Below are positions 44,791 to 57,390 of a stretch of DNA of 64,000 nucleotides, in pieces; the stretch's first letter is position 1; each line of letters opens with the position of its first letter. Source of the DNA: Megamerina dolium (lineage: Eukaryota > Arthropoda > Insecta > Diptera > Megamerinidae). The position numbers and the translations under genes were made by a program. The stretch spans positions 20,926,309 through 20,990,308 of the forward strand of contig OY978525.1 of the NCBI GenBank assembly GCA_963854835.1. Reading direction: 5' to 3'. Below the pieces are notes generated by a model. That model saw only the letters and a list, made by a program, of their open reading frames with translations, made no database searches and had not been told where the DNA came from.

Positions 44791-47700
44791 TACCCACTCC
44801 TATACGTATACTCCTATAGTATACGCGACATCGAAAAAAATTACGATTGTTCTACATATGAATCGGGACAATCGAAGGAACAACCTATGCTAGGTATTTC
44901 TATACCACTTAAAGAAATATAAAACCGAATCGAGCCCACAGCAAAAGTAAAAGTGAGCCAGAGATGGTCTTCAAACACTGAATGTCAAAGGAGGGGTAAA
45001 ATATCTCTCCTGTGGCTGCTCAAGTCTTTAGAGAAGAAAATCAGAGTGGATTGGTGTATGTTTCTTATTATGCATATTAGTTTTGGTTGGAAGATAGCTA
45101 CTCATATTCTACTGATTGCAAACGTTTATGTATGAGAAATTTTGTAAGCTTCCTGCTGAAATGATTGAATTGCGGATGAACCCCCTTCATCTCAGGAAGC
45201 TTGCGTAATAACCACATGTATACGTCATTCAAATTTATTTTACCGGCTTGGATCTTAGAAACTATAATCTAAACCTAAAAATTTAATCCTTCCATATTTG
45301 GTTTCCTTCCAAAACTATTGCAAAAAAAAAACTGATGAAGAGTGGATTTTTATTCTCTGTAAAATTCTGGTACTTCAATAATTAAAAATGTAAAACAAAA
45401 CTTTTATTTCGTTTCATTAAGCAATGCATACTCATGTAACTAGCACTAAGAACAGCCTTAGAAAATAAAAGTCTGCAAAGTAAAACTTTTACAGCATTTT
45501 CATTAACTTAACCTATGTACCTACCTATGAAGAATATTAAAATGAAGACGATTTTTTAAGTCTTCTACCACGTAAAAAATAAATTCATAAAATATGGAAA
45601 AAAAATGAAAATAACCACCAAAATAGAAAAAGTATTTATATTCTTTAAATATTATAACCGTGTTGTTTAATTGCAGACAGACAACAAAAAGAACGAATAA
45701 ACAAGCACATAGCATATGCTCCACGCTTATAACCACAAACAGAAATGAAGAACCGAAGAAAATCAGCGAAGAACTCAAGGATTAAACCTAACAATCCATT
45801 AACTTGTTGCCACTTGTATGTTGAGAAGGGCATAAGACAAAACCAAAAATGCATTGAATAAAGAATAACAAAACCTCAAAAAAAAATTTGAAAATAAACA
45901 ACCAAATTAAAGAGATCATCATTATCATCATCATCATCAGAACGCCATATAGAGTAGAAAGGATGAATGAATTATAGCGCTTGGATAAGTAAGTACGTAT
46001 GCATGTAAGTAGTACCTCTCCTACGAATACGACTACTACAGCGAATAATACACGTGTAAATCAAGTGCACGTGTAAATCAAGTGTATACAGTAGGAACAA
46101 TATTCATCATCAGCCCACCACATATTCAACCAAACAACCGTACGACCATATGATTTTACCACCAACTCATCCCAAATATAACGCATAACCGCTCCACTTT
46201 CATCGTTCTGATTTTTGTTCAAAAAGCTTTAACAAGTGTGCACTGGTGCGACGATTTGCTTTGCTTCCACTAAAACAAAAACTTTTTCTATGACCATCAT
46301 TCGTCCCCTATCAGCTCTCCTCTAACTAACCACATTTTTAATATGCTTTTAGTTTTTATTTTTAATTTCCATTTAAATATTTTTCAATTTCTCTATTCAA
46401 ATTTTTTTTTTCCTTTCTTTTTTCTCTATATACATACTTCGTACTATTCTGCTTCTTGATAAGTATGCATGTATTTGAAAACCTCTTTAGCAAAAACCTC
46501 AAAAAAATATAAAGCAGAACTCGACATGCAACGTCAAAAGTAACAAATAGGGGCCACTTGAAAGCTCACTTTGAATATAAGTTATGATAAAAAGCAACAA
46601 CAACATATGGTATATATGAACATATAAACTTAAGAGAAAAAAAAAAACAAAATGAAAATTTTAAATAATTTTTAGTTGAAGAGCTGCTCTGAGTGCACAT
46701 ACACTAGTAAAAAAAATCTGCTAGATAGTAAGATTCTACAAGGTAGGACTGTCAATCAGCGGCGTAAAAGCGATAGCTCTTTTCATCTACAGATCGCCAT
46801 GGTTGGACATATTAATCATATTTCCTTTCTTTCTAACATTTTCTAATATTCGTGCCTCTCATTTATCTCTACTATATTCTCTTTTCTTTCATTTTTTATC
46901 TTGCTTCCTTGGCAGGGCTAAAACCTAGTCTAAGTGAGTCCCCTATTTGAAGTTTTAACCACATAATCTAATTTAGTCTAAGATCTGATTTTTCTGAATT
47001 TTAGTGGCTCTAGGTGTAAGCAACTGTTTTCAAAATGTTGGGTTTAATCTTCTTGAAAGAGCACTTTATATAAACAACAACCTCTTTCAGAAATCATTAT
47101 GGAAAGCAAACTCGTTTGACCAGTTTCTCAACTGAGAAACTGGTCAAAAATAGTGGTGAAAGTCCACTCGCCTTTATCGAGAGAATTAAGCACCTTAAAT
47201 CGTTTATATTCTAAGGTTAGCCCATTTATAGATTTTCCTTTGAAACACGGGATCCAATTGATGCGGAAACGCTTTTGAAATAAATTTCCTTAGATGAAGA
47301 ACCAACCCTGGATTTGCTACAACGACTCCAAATGCTTATGAAAATATTTATATTATCTGCTGAACAAAACTCTTTTTTTTTCGTGGGGCTGCGTAATCTG
47401 ATTTCTCTCTGTATTTCTTCCACAATAATTTCCGTCCATGTAAACTCTTTACTTTTCTACATGTATCTATTCACATGTTGCGTATAAAAAAATATCTTAC
47501 CAAAGACTAAATACCATGGAAAAAGGTTCCCAGTTTTTTTTTTTTTTTGCAAAAAATAAAAAATCAACCGCGAAATTGTTGAAAGAATCAACAACAACTG
47601 AAATGATTTATTAATAAATAGATGCAAAAACAAATGTTAACACTACAACTACGACGGAGAAAACTATTTGTGATGAAAAGTTTTTCTGGTTTACGATATT

Positions 47701-48400
47701 TTATTAAAAAACATTTTTTTTTTTTCACTCTATAGCAATTGTTGTTATATATTTTTTTCTCCACCCACCAATTCACTAATTTCGTGAAGTAATGGATGGA
47801 TGAATGGTTGGATGAATGGATATATATATTCATCCGTACATCCTTTAGTTTCCACTCGCCTGAATCTGTTGCTATTACATTTCAGTGGTTTCTGTATTGC
47901 ATCTTAAAGTGTTGTGGGTTTTTTTTCATCTTCTATTTGTTAATGATTCTATTTAATATATTAGAATATTTTTATTTTTTTAGACCTACTATAAATTTTT
48001 TCAAGAGGTATTACCTCAACTTTTGTGCAATGGCTATTTTTAGTGAAATTAATACTCTTGATATTATTCCTTTTCTAAATATTTAAGATGGAATTTGGTT
48101 GACTTTCTTTAAATATATAAAAGTATTGCTCCTCGAAACTCAGTATTCTCTTTTCGAGGTGCCAAAGTCAATTTAACCAAATTGAATGGTTTAGTTCCCA
48201 ATAATGTAAATTTCAACCGAATAACAAACCGACCTACTGCTACTGCTACTAAAATCTGTGAAAAAAATTCGTGAGAGTAAGGTGTTAATTGATAGTACAA
48301 ACTTCTTCGTGTTCGTCCGGTCCACTTGATCGTTAACGCTGCTTCTGAGAGTATACACCTAAAACCGAAAACAATTACTCGTCACAGACCTCTGCAGCTG
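44791..48400. other. Spacer, no supported gene
   Basis: Short inverted strings occur near 44760-44840. Frames at 45521-45854 and 47588-48086 are hydrophobic and phenylalanine/tyrosine-rich, without motifs. A perfect palindrome is listed separately at 47115-47148. The minus-strand frame 48109-48300 abuts the inverted LINE copy but shows no LINE similarity. Confidence 0.45.
47115..47148. repeat. Perfect 34-bp palindrome
   Basis: Arms of 16 bp (47115-47130 'tttgaccagtttctca' and its complement at 47133-47148) are separated by AC. The core 'ccagtttctcaactg' (47120-47134) recurs exactly at 51337-51351. Confidence 0.9.
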
Positions 48401-48407
48401 AACTTAA

Positions 48408-49018
48408 GCAGCACTATTGTGGTTCCAAGATAGACAAACTCCCTTACTACCACGATATCATAGTTTTCAACCGTGGAATTTTCTCCAATATACCAGAACT
48501 CTTTGTTTGTTGATACTGGGTACTTCTTCTTGGCCTCGTTCGAAGTAAATCTGGAGATATTACGAAGGATCACTCTTGCAAACAGATATTACTTTGGCCT
48601 AAGTAAGCAAATGAGAAGTCAAAGCCGTATGTCGGTGAATGAAAACAACTTGCAGCAAGTCCGTCGTCATATCTATACATACTTATGTACAATTTCCGCC
48701 TAAAATCTGTGGGGAGCTTGAACTTACCGAAAGAAAAATTATGTGCTCGATCTTTTGACCTATTTGCTTTGATGGCGAGTACCAAATGAGGCACCATCAC
48801 GAGCTGTAGGTGATTTATGCCGATATTAACATACTAAAGCAGTCCAGCAAAGGATTGCTCTTCCGAAGTCATGCGAAGGAAGAACAACGTTATATTTGCT
48901 TGGGAACGCAGACAAAAAGGAAAACCACGCCACCGCCTAAAGGACCAAGCACTGTAGAACTTATCAGCTCTTGAAATATCTAAATGCCATAATGCCATAT
49001 AAGTAAATAAGTAAGTAA
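48408..49018. mobile_element. LINE copy C with inverted 5' segment and TAAG tail
   Basis: Segment 48408-48543 encodes on the minus strand EAKKKYPVSTNKEFW and VVREFVYLGTTI. Segment 48544-49018 encodes on the plus strand NLEILRRITLANRYYFGLSK and, farther on, decayed C-terminal blocks, ending in 'gccatataagtaaataagtaagtaag'. In copy D the two coding stretches are contiguous (FVYLGTSINSS then LEILRRITLANR). The join at about 48544 is therefore a head inversion with almost no loss, the product expected from twin priming during target-primed reverse transcription. Confidence 0.82.
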
Positions 49019-51956
49019 GCAAGTTGGCTCTTTAAAACGCGCGTTTAGCTAAACGATAATTTCAATTTATTACGAATTATTTAATACTCTACAGAAAAAT
49101 AATGAATTAAGACAAGTGACAGAAAATTTTAACAGTATTGCAATGTTCATATATTAAGAGAATACTGAGACTCTAATTACCCAATCCGATATTGAATGGT
49201 CATAAGTTTCCTCGAGACGCTGAAAGAAGAATAAGCTCTCTTTGGACACGTCGTCGTTTTTCTTCTCGCCTGTCGGAGGAAGAACACAAATTAGATTGAT
49301 ATTAGAGAATTTCACAGAAGTGCACTGTGTTATAGTCTTTTACTGACCACAAATCCACATCTTAATTTGTGCCCTCTGGATTGCAACTGTAGTTGATGTT
49401 ATAGAACTCTCTTTTCAAGTAGTTCTGCACCGTTCATTGAAGTTTCTGACAAGCAGTACCGTCAGCCTTATATATATCTGCTGAATAAAAGCACCTTTTA
49501 TGTTAAAGGATCTGCTATTCCAAGTTCATATCCATGAAAGTTAAAAGCCCCAAGCGGTAACTTACTCTCCACTGATTTGGTTTCTGATTGGAAATTAGAC
49601 CTTCTTCTTCTTCATCGATATCTAAGTGCAGATTATAATAGACATTTTCTTCTTCGAAACATTCCCTGCCCTTCCATGGCCATTGATTCATCATAATGCA
49701 GCAGCTACCAACGCAAATAGGCACGAAGATATTGAACAAGAAATTTCCTTCAAAACCTTCAAATATCCTTCACTCGAATGAGAAAGAAACAAATGCATTA
49801 AAATAAATAAATAATAAAAAATAAAGGAAATACGAACGTCTTTTTTATGAACTCAGATTAAATAATCACTTTAATTAATCACATGGTGAACGAAACCCCA
49901 CACAGATTTGATTTTGCAAAAAGAACAAAAAAAAACCAATATAAATTATGAAAGTAACACATATCATGCAACATGATTGTTGCATTTAAAAACACGCACG
50001 CAATTTAGTACTTGAAACCACAAGCGCAGGCTGTGCCAGCCCTCATATGAATATACAGCAAACTTAATATGATATATGCTTGATGCTTATACATACTCTC
50101 ACATACTAACATACGTCCTTACACATTCTCGTAATTTGCAAATTGGTGCTGCTGTTGCCTTACATACATCATTTAACATACATGACACACGCATGCTGCA
50201 CCATCTGGCTGGCTGCCTACTTACTGAATGATAGCGTAGCTGACTGAATGTGAATTGCCACAATTGTGCCAGAAACAATTTCACTTCTCTCAAATAAAAA
50301 ACATTCACACAAAAAAAAAGGAGGAAAATAAATTTTTCGCAAAACTTTTATTTCCGGCTGAGCTACAAAGTTTCGTCTTCGTGCGCAAATGACGCATTTT
50401 AAGATTTTACATATTTGTGCCAATGGCAGCAGGCAACTGAAGACTACAAGTAGCATGAAGCTGAACCTACAGTTGTAAGTGGAAAAATAATGTTTGTTCT
50501 AGTAAAACCATTCTATAAAATAGGTCTGATGGTAGCACTGAATGCAGAGAAGAAAAGAAAAAACAACGACACGTACTGCTGATAATAAAAAGTGTAAAAA
50601 GTAGTAAAACAAACAACCAAATTGGGCTTGAGGAAGAAAAAGTCACATCATCAGCATCATTATGAAACGATTATCGTATGATGATGTTTTTGTAGCCGTT
50701 TTTTTGTCTTGTCTTCAATTTCAGTCTCATGAGATTGTCTGCTCTCACCGACTTTATATTGAATTATAGTATCTGAGTGGTTATATGTCGGTACATATAA
50801 AGACTTATGTAAATAAATGTGTGTAGACATAATTTGTTTATTTTATAAGCTCCATAAAATTGGTAACACATTCCCCCCAGAGATAATATAAATTTCTTTC
50901 ATTAACTTAACAAATATTATGAAAGCAATTATGTATCACATATATATACTCGTATAGAACTATAGGAACCAAAATAACAACACACACATAACAACCGAAT
51001 ATAAAGACTATCAAACAAGACTGATTTGATTTAGGGTCACTTAGTTGTCGGCTGAGTTCTCCTCTAAAAAGATTTACTGTATGTGGGGTATTTTACAAGA
51101 GTATGTAACTGGGACTACTAGGCAACCTCTTTGTTGTGTATAACTAGGACTGTTGTCCGATAATAATATTTTGTTCTCATTTTCTATTTACTCTCCACTA
51201 TCGCGGTTACCAAATACAACACTTTCTTGTGAAATATAAAAAAGAAAAGCCTCAGGCAATAAAGAGAAAAACGTATTTCCACCATAGTCCAGATATACAT
51301 ATATGTAGTAAAGTAATAACAGTAAAGCAACCCTGTCCAGTTTCTCAACTGTTTCTTACAATATAGTGTTATAGAGAGTACAACAGTAGTTGTAGTTGTC
51401 TATTGTGTCATTAAACAAAGCCATACATAAACAATACTTGTAGAAGATGCAATCACTGATCTCATTGTGTATTACAGGAGTCCACATTATACCTATGTAC
51501 AAAGGAAACTTGTATCGATGCATGCAACTAATAATCTAAGCTCAATTTCTTAATGATCCCTGAACAACGCATAGCACACTAAATGCTGCCACCAATGTGG
51601 CGCAAAGCAAAGCATTCCAGCGGTTGCCAAAGTAATGAAAAAGTTGATATCTTTCGCCCAGTATTAGGTGGAGCAATGGAAAGATGAAAAAAATGTAAAC
51701 GACCGTCACAACATCAAGCAAACAGCAACGTAGTAGCAACAACGTCAAGATCAGCATATGTTCACGTCTTCGAACAAAATCCATGGATTCCAATCAACAT
51801 TAACTTAAATTGTGGTCAGAACGTATTAAGTATCTGCATTTCCAACAACGTATTCTCCTAACGTATTCACGCAATGTACAACATGTTCCTTTCAAATCAA
51901 AATCATCTAAAATAGACACGTTAAAGAAGTAACAACATATTACTTCAGAGCCTTCC
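49019..51956. other. Spacer, no supported gene
   Basis: AT-rich with several CA/CATA runs. Frames at 49515-49739, 50099-50456 and 51542-51793 (all minus) lack motifs, splice context or coding-like composition. The segment 51540-51780 has a somewhat higher GC content and a hydrophobic minus-strand frame (RCCLLDVVTVVYIFFIFPLL), possibly a membrane segment, but nothing supports expression. Confidence 0.4.
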
Positions 51957-52703
51957 ATTAATTACTTACTTCTTATGTGGCCACAACAACCGAATATCGA
52001 TTTAGGCCGAAAATAACATACTTCGCCAGCCATCTCTGTTCTTCGCTAGCTGGAGCCAGTTAGAAATTCCAAGCGACGTCAGGTTCTCCAGTACTTGGTC
52101 TTTCCACTGGAGGATAGGTCTTCCTCTTCTGCGTCGTCCTCCAGCGGGTTCCGAATATAACACCTTCTTAGCTGGAGCGTGTTCTTCCATTCGCTCGGCA
52201 TGACCTAGCCAGTGCAGCCGCTGGATTTTGATGCGCTTTACTATGTCAATATCAGCATACAGCTCATACAGCTCATGGATGTACCTCATTCGGTACTCGC
52301 CACCAACGCAAATAGGTCCAAAGATCTTGCGTAGGACTTTTCTCTCGAAAACTCCAAACATTCGCTCATCTGAGATGGAAATTGTCCAGCCTTCAGCGCC
52401 ATATGTTAGAACAGGCATGATGAGAGACTTGTAGAGTGTAGTTTTCGTTCTTCGAGAGAGGGCCTGACTTCTCAATTGCTTACTTAGCCCAAAGTAGCAC
52501 CTGTTTGCAAGAGTGATCCTTCGCAATATCTCCAGGCTGACGTCATTACTGCTGTTAATGCTGGTTCCAAGATAGACAAAGTTCCTCACTACTTCAAAAG
52601 CGTAGTTGTCAACAATGACGTGCTGTCCAAGACGCCGTTACTCTTTGTGTGTTGACACTAGATACTTCGTCTTGCCCTCGTTCAACGTAAGACCCATTCG
52701 ACG
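51957..52703 (-). mobile_element. LINE fragment with TAAG-like tail (copy D, best copy)
   Basis: A continuous minus-strand frame of 195 codons (52589-52002) covers the C-terminal third of a non-LTR reverse transcriptase polyprotein: NFVYLGTSINSSNDVS, LEILRRITLANRCYFGLSKQ, YKSLIMPVLTYGAEGWT, VFERKVLRKIFGPICVGGEY, RLHWLGHAERMEEHAPAKKV, GGRRRRGRPILQWKDQV. A further 36 codons upstream are in another frame (TKYLVSTHKE). The catalytic YADD region is absent by 5' truncation. The 3' end is 'gtggccacataagaagtaagtaatt' in element sense. The C-terminal style (LTYGAE-W, GRPILxWKDQV) is common in RTE- and I-like LINEs of insects. The clade is not settled here. Confidence 0.88.
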
Positions 52704-53044
52704 CTACTCCATTAATTAATGGGACCAAAACAATTATTTTTTTGTTAAAATCATAACAAAATTGCTTGGGCCCCATGTTGGGCCCAAGCAAAAATTCTTA
52801 TTTATTATTTCTGTAAAATATAACTTAAACGTGCGTCGATGTTGTAAAACGATGTTGGCTGAATGCACGGTTTTTCTTTCTTTTCGGCTCCAGCTCGTCG
52901 GCAATTGGGGTGTGGTTTTAGCCAACTATCATTTCGCACATAAATAAAAGTTTATACTTGCACTCGTAAATTCTGGAGAAGAGAGCTAAAGAGTTATACA
53001 TAAAGGAGGCACTTCAAGGCTGTTTGTTGCATTAGATGTTATTG
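52704..53044. other. Spacer between two LINE fragments
   Basis: Holds the hairpin at 52762 and a stretch with a minus-strand frame (52734-52925) that crosses the hairpin and lacks motifs. It may be a separate short element. Confidence 0.35.
52762..52791. repeat. GC-rich perfect hairpin
   Basis: Arms TTGCTTGGGCCC (52762-52773) and its complement (52780-52791) with spacer CATGTT. It stands out in AT-rich DNA between two LINE fragments. Confidence 0.85.
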
Positions 53045-53965
53045 CAACAATTAACGTACACAACCTTGATCTTCTTCTTTGTCCTAGCCTATTTGGGGTC
53101 GGCTCTCCTTGTACGATATTTCCAGGTCGTGCGATCCTGTGTCGTCTCCTCGTTTATGTTCTTGCTACGCAAATCGGATTTTATTCAGTTGCACCAAGTT
53201 CGAAGTGGTCTTCCTGGGCCTCTTTTACTCTCATCCATTGCCAATGTTCTCCTCAATACGTGATCTTCCGGTCTCCACATTACATGACCATACCAACGGA
53301 GGCGATTTTCTTATCTGTGATAGGCGCCACCTTGCTGCTTCCACGAACGTACCTATTCTGGACTTTATCGAGTAGGGTTACACCACTGGCACAACGTAGC
53401 ATACGCATTCCCGTCACATGTAGTTTTTGTTGTAGATTCTGCGGTATCGCCTAGCACTCAGAGGAATCTCTCTGTCGCAAAGAACGCCTGATATGGATCT
53501 CCAGCTCTGCCACCCAAATTGCATCCTATGCGATGTTTTTTTGTCAAGCGTGCCGTTTACACTAATATGCGAGCCAAGGTATTTGAAATTTTCCACGCTC
53601 TTGATGGAATGGTTGCCGAGTTTTAGGCAATTTTTTCGGCTTCTCCTTCGAACTGGAACTCAATCTTCTCGGTTTTGCTGCGGCTTACCCTCAAGCCATT
53701 TGATTCAAGCGCGTCCACCCATAGGTCCAGCTTACCTTGTAGAGCAGCTTTATTTTCGGCAAGTAGCACAACGTCGTCTGCGTATAAAAGCGTCCATGGC
53801 AGGCTGTCTTGGACGTCGCGCTTAAGTAAATCCATCACCAGGTTGAAAAGCAGCGGGCTAAGGGCTGAGCCCTGGTGAACACCCACATTTACATTGAAAG
53901 GTTTCGTGAGCCCAGATATGCATCTCGCTTGTGTGGTGACTTGGTAATAAGTGTATTAGACTTGT
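53045..53965 (-). mobile_element. RTE-like LINE fragment with YADD reverse transcriptase
   Basis: Minus-strand order: TTQARCISGLTKPFNVNV, GVHQGSALSPLLFNLVMDLL, WTLLYADDVVLLAENK (catalytic box intact, about 53770), LESNGLRVSRSKTEKIEFQF. A stop near 53625 is followed in other frames by VENFKYLGSHISVNGTLDKK, RLRWYGHVMWRPEDHVLRRT and KRGPGRPRRT. The 3' end lies near 53045-53100 ('ccgaccccaaataggct' and a GAAGAAG run in element sense). The 5' part of RT and the endonuclease are missing by truncation at about 53965. The sequence is distinct from the TAAG-tailed family. Confidence 0.85.
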
Positions 53966-56370
53966 TTTATGGTGCTTTCTGGGATAGACTGGAATCTTAG
54001 CGCCTGTCACACTAAATCTCAAGGCACACCCAACACCCAATCCTGATAATTTCATTCTATTGTTAATTTCAGTTAAATGATCTCTATTAGCCAATAAACC
54101 TATTTTACCAAACTGCAAGAAATTCAAGACTCAAAATTTAAATTAAATTAATTTATTAATACAATAAATTATATTATAGAATATTAGATGATTATACAAT
54201 ACATTATATATTCATATTACATGTAGAGTCAATTCGATATAATTATAATAATATAATAATAATAATGGTTAACTTATCTATCAAATTTGAATTGTAATTA
54301 AAATATATTAAATATCACAAACCAAACCCACGTACACCGAATAAAATTCCACTTTGAAAGATCTTTCAATAGCGAGGGTCACAATAAAAAAATGCTATAT
54401 AACAAACAAATCAAACATCACTTAACATCGAAATTATCTTAAAACATGTAACTCAACAACATAAATAATAATATACAAAATATGCCGAAATGGAAAATTA
54501 TACTCAAAACGCTCCTCAGAAGTATTAAATTATTATTCTCAAATGTTAGTTTGGTTATATTTGGTTGTTTTCAATTAACGATTTCAATAATATTATTGTT
54601 TTTGCATTACTCATATATAAATTTCTTTCTCAAAAATTTGTATTAATATCACCTTATGTTCATATACTTTTATTTATTTTTTTACACATTATTCAAATTC
54701 ATAATTCAGCAATTTAATTTTTTTGCTTTTATTTAATTTACAATAGTTGCTAGGTTACCGTAACCCAATGAGTATCATTATCATTTTTTCATTACTTCCC
54801 ATTTATTTCCATAATGAGACACACTGTAAGTAATTCAACTTCCAATGGGAAATGTATTACGCTTCACCGGTTCAAACATTCGTTCCCCAAAACTTAACTC
54901 AAACTACTCTAAAATAACGTTTCAATTAAGTGCTAATCATTTTTCAAGGATAGCAAATTCTATCTTTATGAATATTCTTCGCCTTAAAATCTAAACTTAA
55001 TTTCTATATTCATTCAAATTCCTTCGTCTACAACGCAAATTCACAAAAATGAGTTTCTTCAAGCTCAGAAAATATTAAAACAATTTCTCCAATTAAAAAT
55101 CGATAACCTACATTTACATATTGACATAAGAATAAAAAACAATATTTCAACATATACATAATACATATAAAGCATGACAAAAGATTCCATTCAACCCTCA
55201 GAAAAATTGAAAAACTCCAAAATTTTTGAACCCTCATCGTTGTATCGTTCTTTTTAATTACAAAGGAGCATATGCGAACATATATAAATGTGTGTATATG
55301 TATGTCTTAACAAATTGTGATAAGAAGACCATGTCAGTTTCATTAAGACAGAAAAGAAAAAAATAAGAACATATTTACTTTAGTAAACAAAGTCACGTGC
55401 ATATAAATATCCTTTTGCATGATGTCATATATTAATAAACAAGAATACCTGAAATATCTCTAAGACGGCAATGTTCACACACACACACATATGTATATAA
55501 TTTGAAATAATATGTCCCCAATACAATATTAAATATACATATGGATATGAGGCATATATAAGCATATCCTTAGGCGCAACTGCACTCCATTCCTCCATAT
55601 ATGTAAATGTTGTCAATGTCAAGTCCATTTTACATATCCATATGCTAATTAGACAATTAGTCATTGTGGGCGAGACGACTTAATTTTGAGTTGAAAATTT
55701 CTTATTCTAAATTTGATATTTTAAGATTTCATTATATTTACTTATATTTATGTGTATGTGCATATGCTTATTTAGCCCAAAATATTATATATGTGATACA
55801 GAAGCATATGTTTCCACCCCATTCTAGTCCAAGTGGAACAATCAAACTTATCCAACATATGTATGTATATAAGGTATGTGCTGGTGAAAACTTTCTACTG
55901 CAATAACAATAAGAATACATTCTCGAATTGTGGCTAAAATTTCAATACTTCTTCGTACCATACTCTTCCAACATCTTTTTCATCATCATCATCATCATTT
56001 GTTAGACTAAATATAAATGTCTGTCAAGTAACTGATATGCGGTTCATATACGTTAATACATAGTAGGTAGTTAGTAGGAGATATTTTTCTCTAAGGACAA
56101 TAAGTGTTGCTGGCTAACATTGTTGTTGTGCCACAATATATGAGTATAATAATCTTCCAAATATAATAAGAGTCAACAATATTTTCTTAAGATATTGTGC
56201 ATGTGGTAAATCTGATGACTATGAATAATAACAAAAACAATAGATTTGCTTCATTCACATCAACCAAACATATTATTATGAGTATACCAATATATATATA
56301 TATTTCAAACTTATTTCGTTATCCTTTTTTGGGATATATTCCAACTATACATAAAGTATTTCTTGTGCAG
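53966..56370. other. AT-rich spacer, no gene seen
   Basis: 54130-55260 is extremely AT-rich with no open frames of note. CA and CATCAT simple repeats occur at 55480-55495 and 55983-56000. Frames at 55028-55906 are hydrophobic chance frames. Confidence 0.5.
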
Positions 56371-56560
56371 AATTCCAACTGGCATATCATATTCATATCC
56401 TTTTTGTGGTCAAACTACAACTTTATGTAGAGGAATTACAGAAGAGTTGTGTCAAATATATGATGGCATCCTTATACGAGTATCCTGTCTAAAGTTGATG
56501 AACAATATATTCAGGGAATATATGTGTAATGTATATATATATATATGGACGATATCTTAA
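56371..56560 (+). CDS. Possible terminal exon of an unrecognised gene
   Basis: The acceptor 'tatttcttgtgcag' precedes 56371 and the frame (acceptor phase 2) reads IPTGISYSYPFCGQTTTLCR, GITEELCQIYDGILIR, VSCLKLMNNIFREYMCN. It then enters TA-rich DNA and ends at TAA 56558-56560, which overlaps an AATAAA hexamer (56559-56564). The first 45 residues look coding in composition and the last 15 do not. I recognise no family. A chance open frame behind a chance acceptor is a serious alternative. Confidence 0.25.
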
Positions 56561-57390
56561 TAAAGAATTATTAAAAATGTTTATTTTGCATTTGATTTAA
56601 TGTGCCATTGTTCAAGTATGCAACCCAATATAAATTGCATAAAGAACAGACGTACATTCATGCGAATTTAGATTCAAGAAATATTTGACATAACATATAG
56701 ACATTTGTCTATATAATTATAGTTTTAGAAAATTTAAGATTTAAATTTGAATAACATGTGATGCTAAATGTTTAGTTTAGCGGGAATGAAGCATAATTGG
56801 CAAAGTATTTTTTCTGCCCAAATTGTAACCCAGTTTATTTACGTGTTGACTTATATGTATATGAAGTCGTCAGTTTAATCTGCAGTCCCCACCAATTCAT
56901 TATCTCAAACGGTGCCTATCAAATGACAAGCTCATTATGCTCATAATAATACTGTTAAATTAAACACGCATAACAACACTGAAAGACTATGTACATGAAA
57001 ACTACAACAAATGCCTCAGTGCTGAATGATTTGATAACAATCGAGAATCTATTTAATTTAGAATTAATGTCTAAAATTGTTTGCAACATTGTCGAAAATA
57101 TTTTAGATCTTATTTCGATACTTTTGCAACAAATGCAAAATGGTTTCGAACAGAAAAAATTACTTTTCGATATAATTGCAAAAATATCGAAATTTTTCAA
57201 AAAGGTTATTTTCGAAATGTTTTTCCAAATAAAAAGCATTACGATAAAAATATATTCAATTACAAACACTACGATAAAATTTTAGAAAAACAAAATACGG
57301 CATGATTGCAAAAGTATTTCGACATTAATAAGGTACATGTTTGAAACTAGTGTGTCGACCCACAAGGAGGCGGTATGGAAAAAGATGGTA
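56561..57390. other. Spacer with one long low-complexity frame
   Basis: A 98-codon plus-strand frame (56989-57285) is rich in isoleucine, lysine and phenylalanine and contains loosely repeated 'ttttcga' and 'acgataaaa' strings. An equally long minus-strand frame overlaps it. This looks like degenerate repeats, not a gene. Confidence 0.4.

Noticed and set aside
53493..53878. Plus-strand frames of 110 and 67 codons
   Set aside because: They are antisense shadows of the minus-strand reverse transcriptase with its YADD box.
56989..57285. 98-codon plus-strand frame starting with MYMKTTTNASVLNDL
   Set aside because: Low complexity and repetitive, with an equally long frame on the opposite strand and no splice or homology support.
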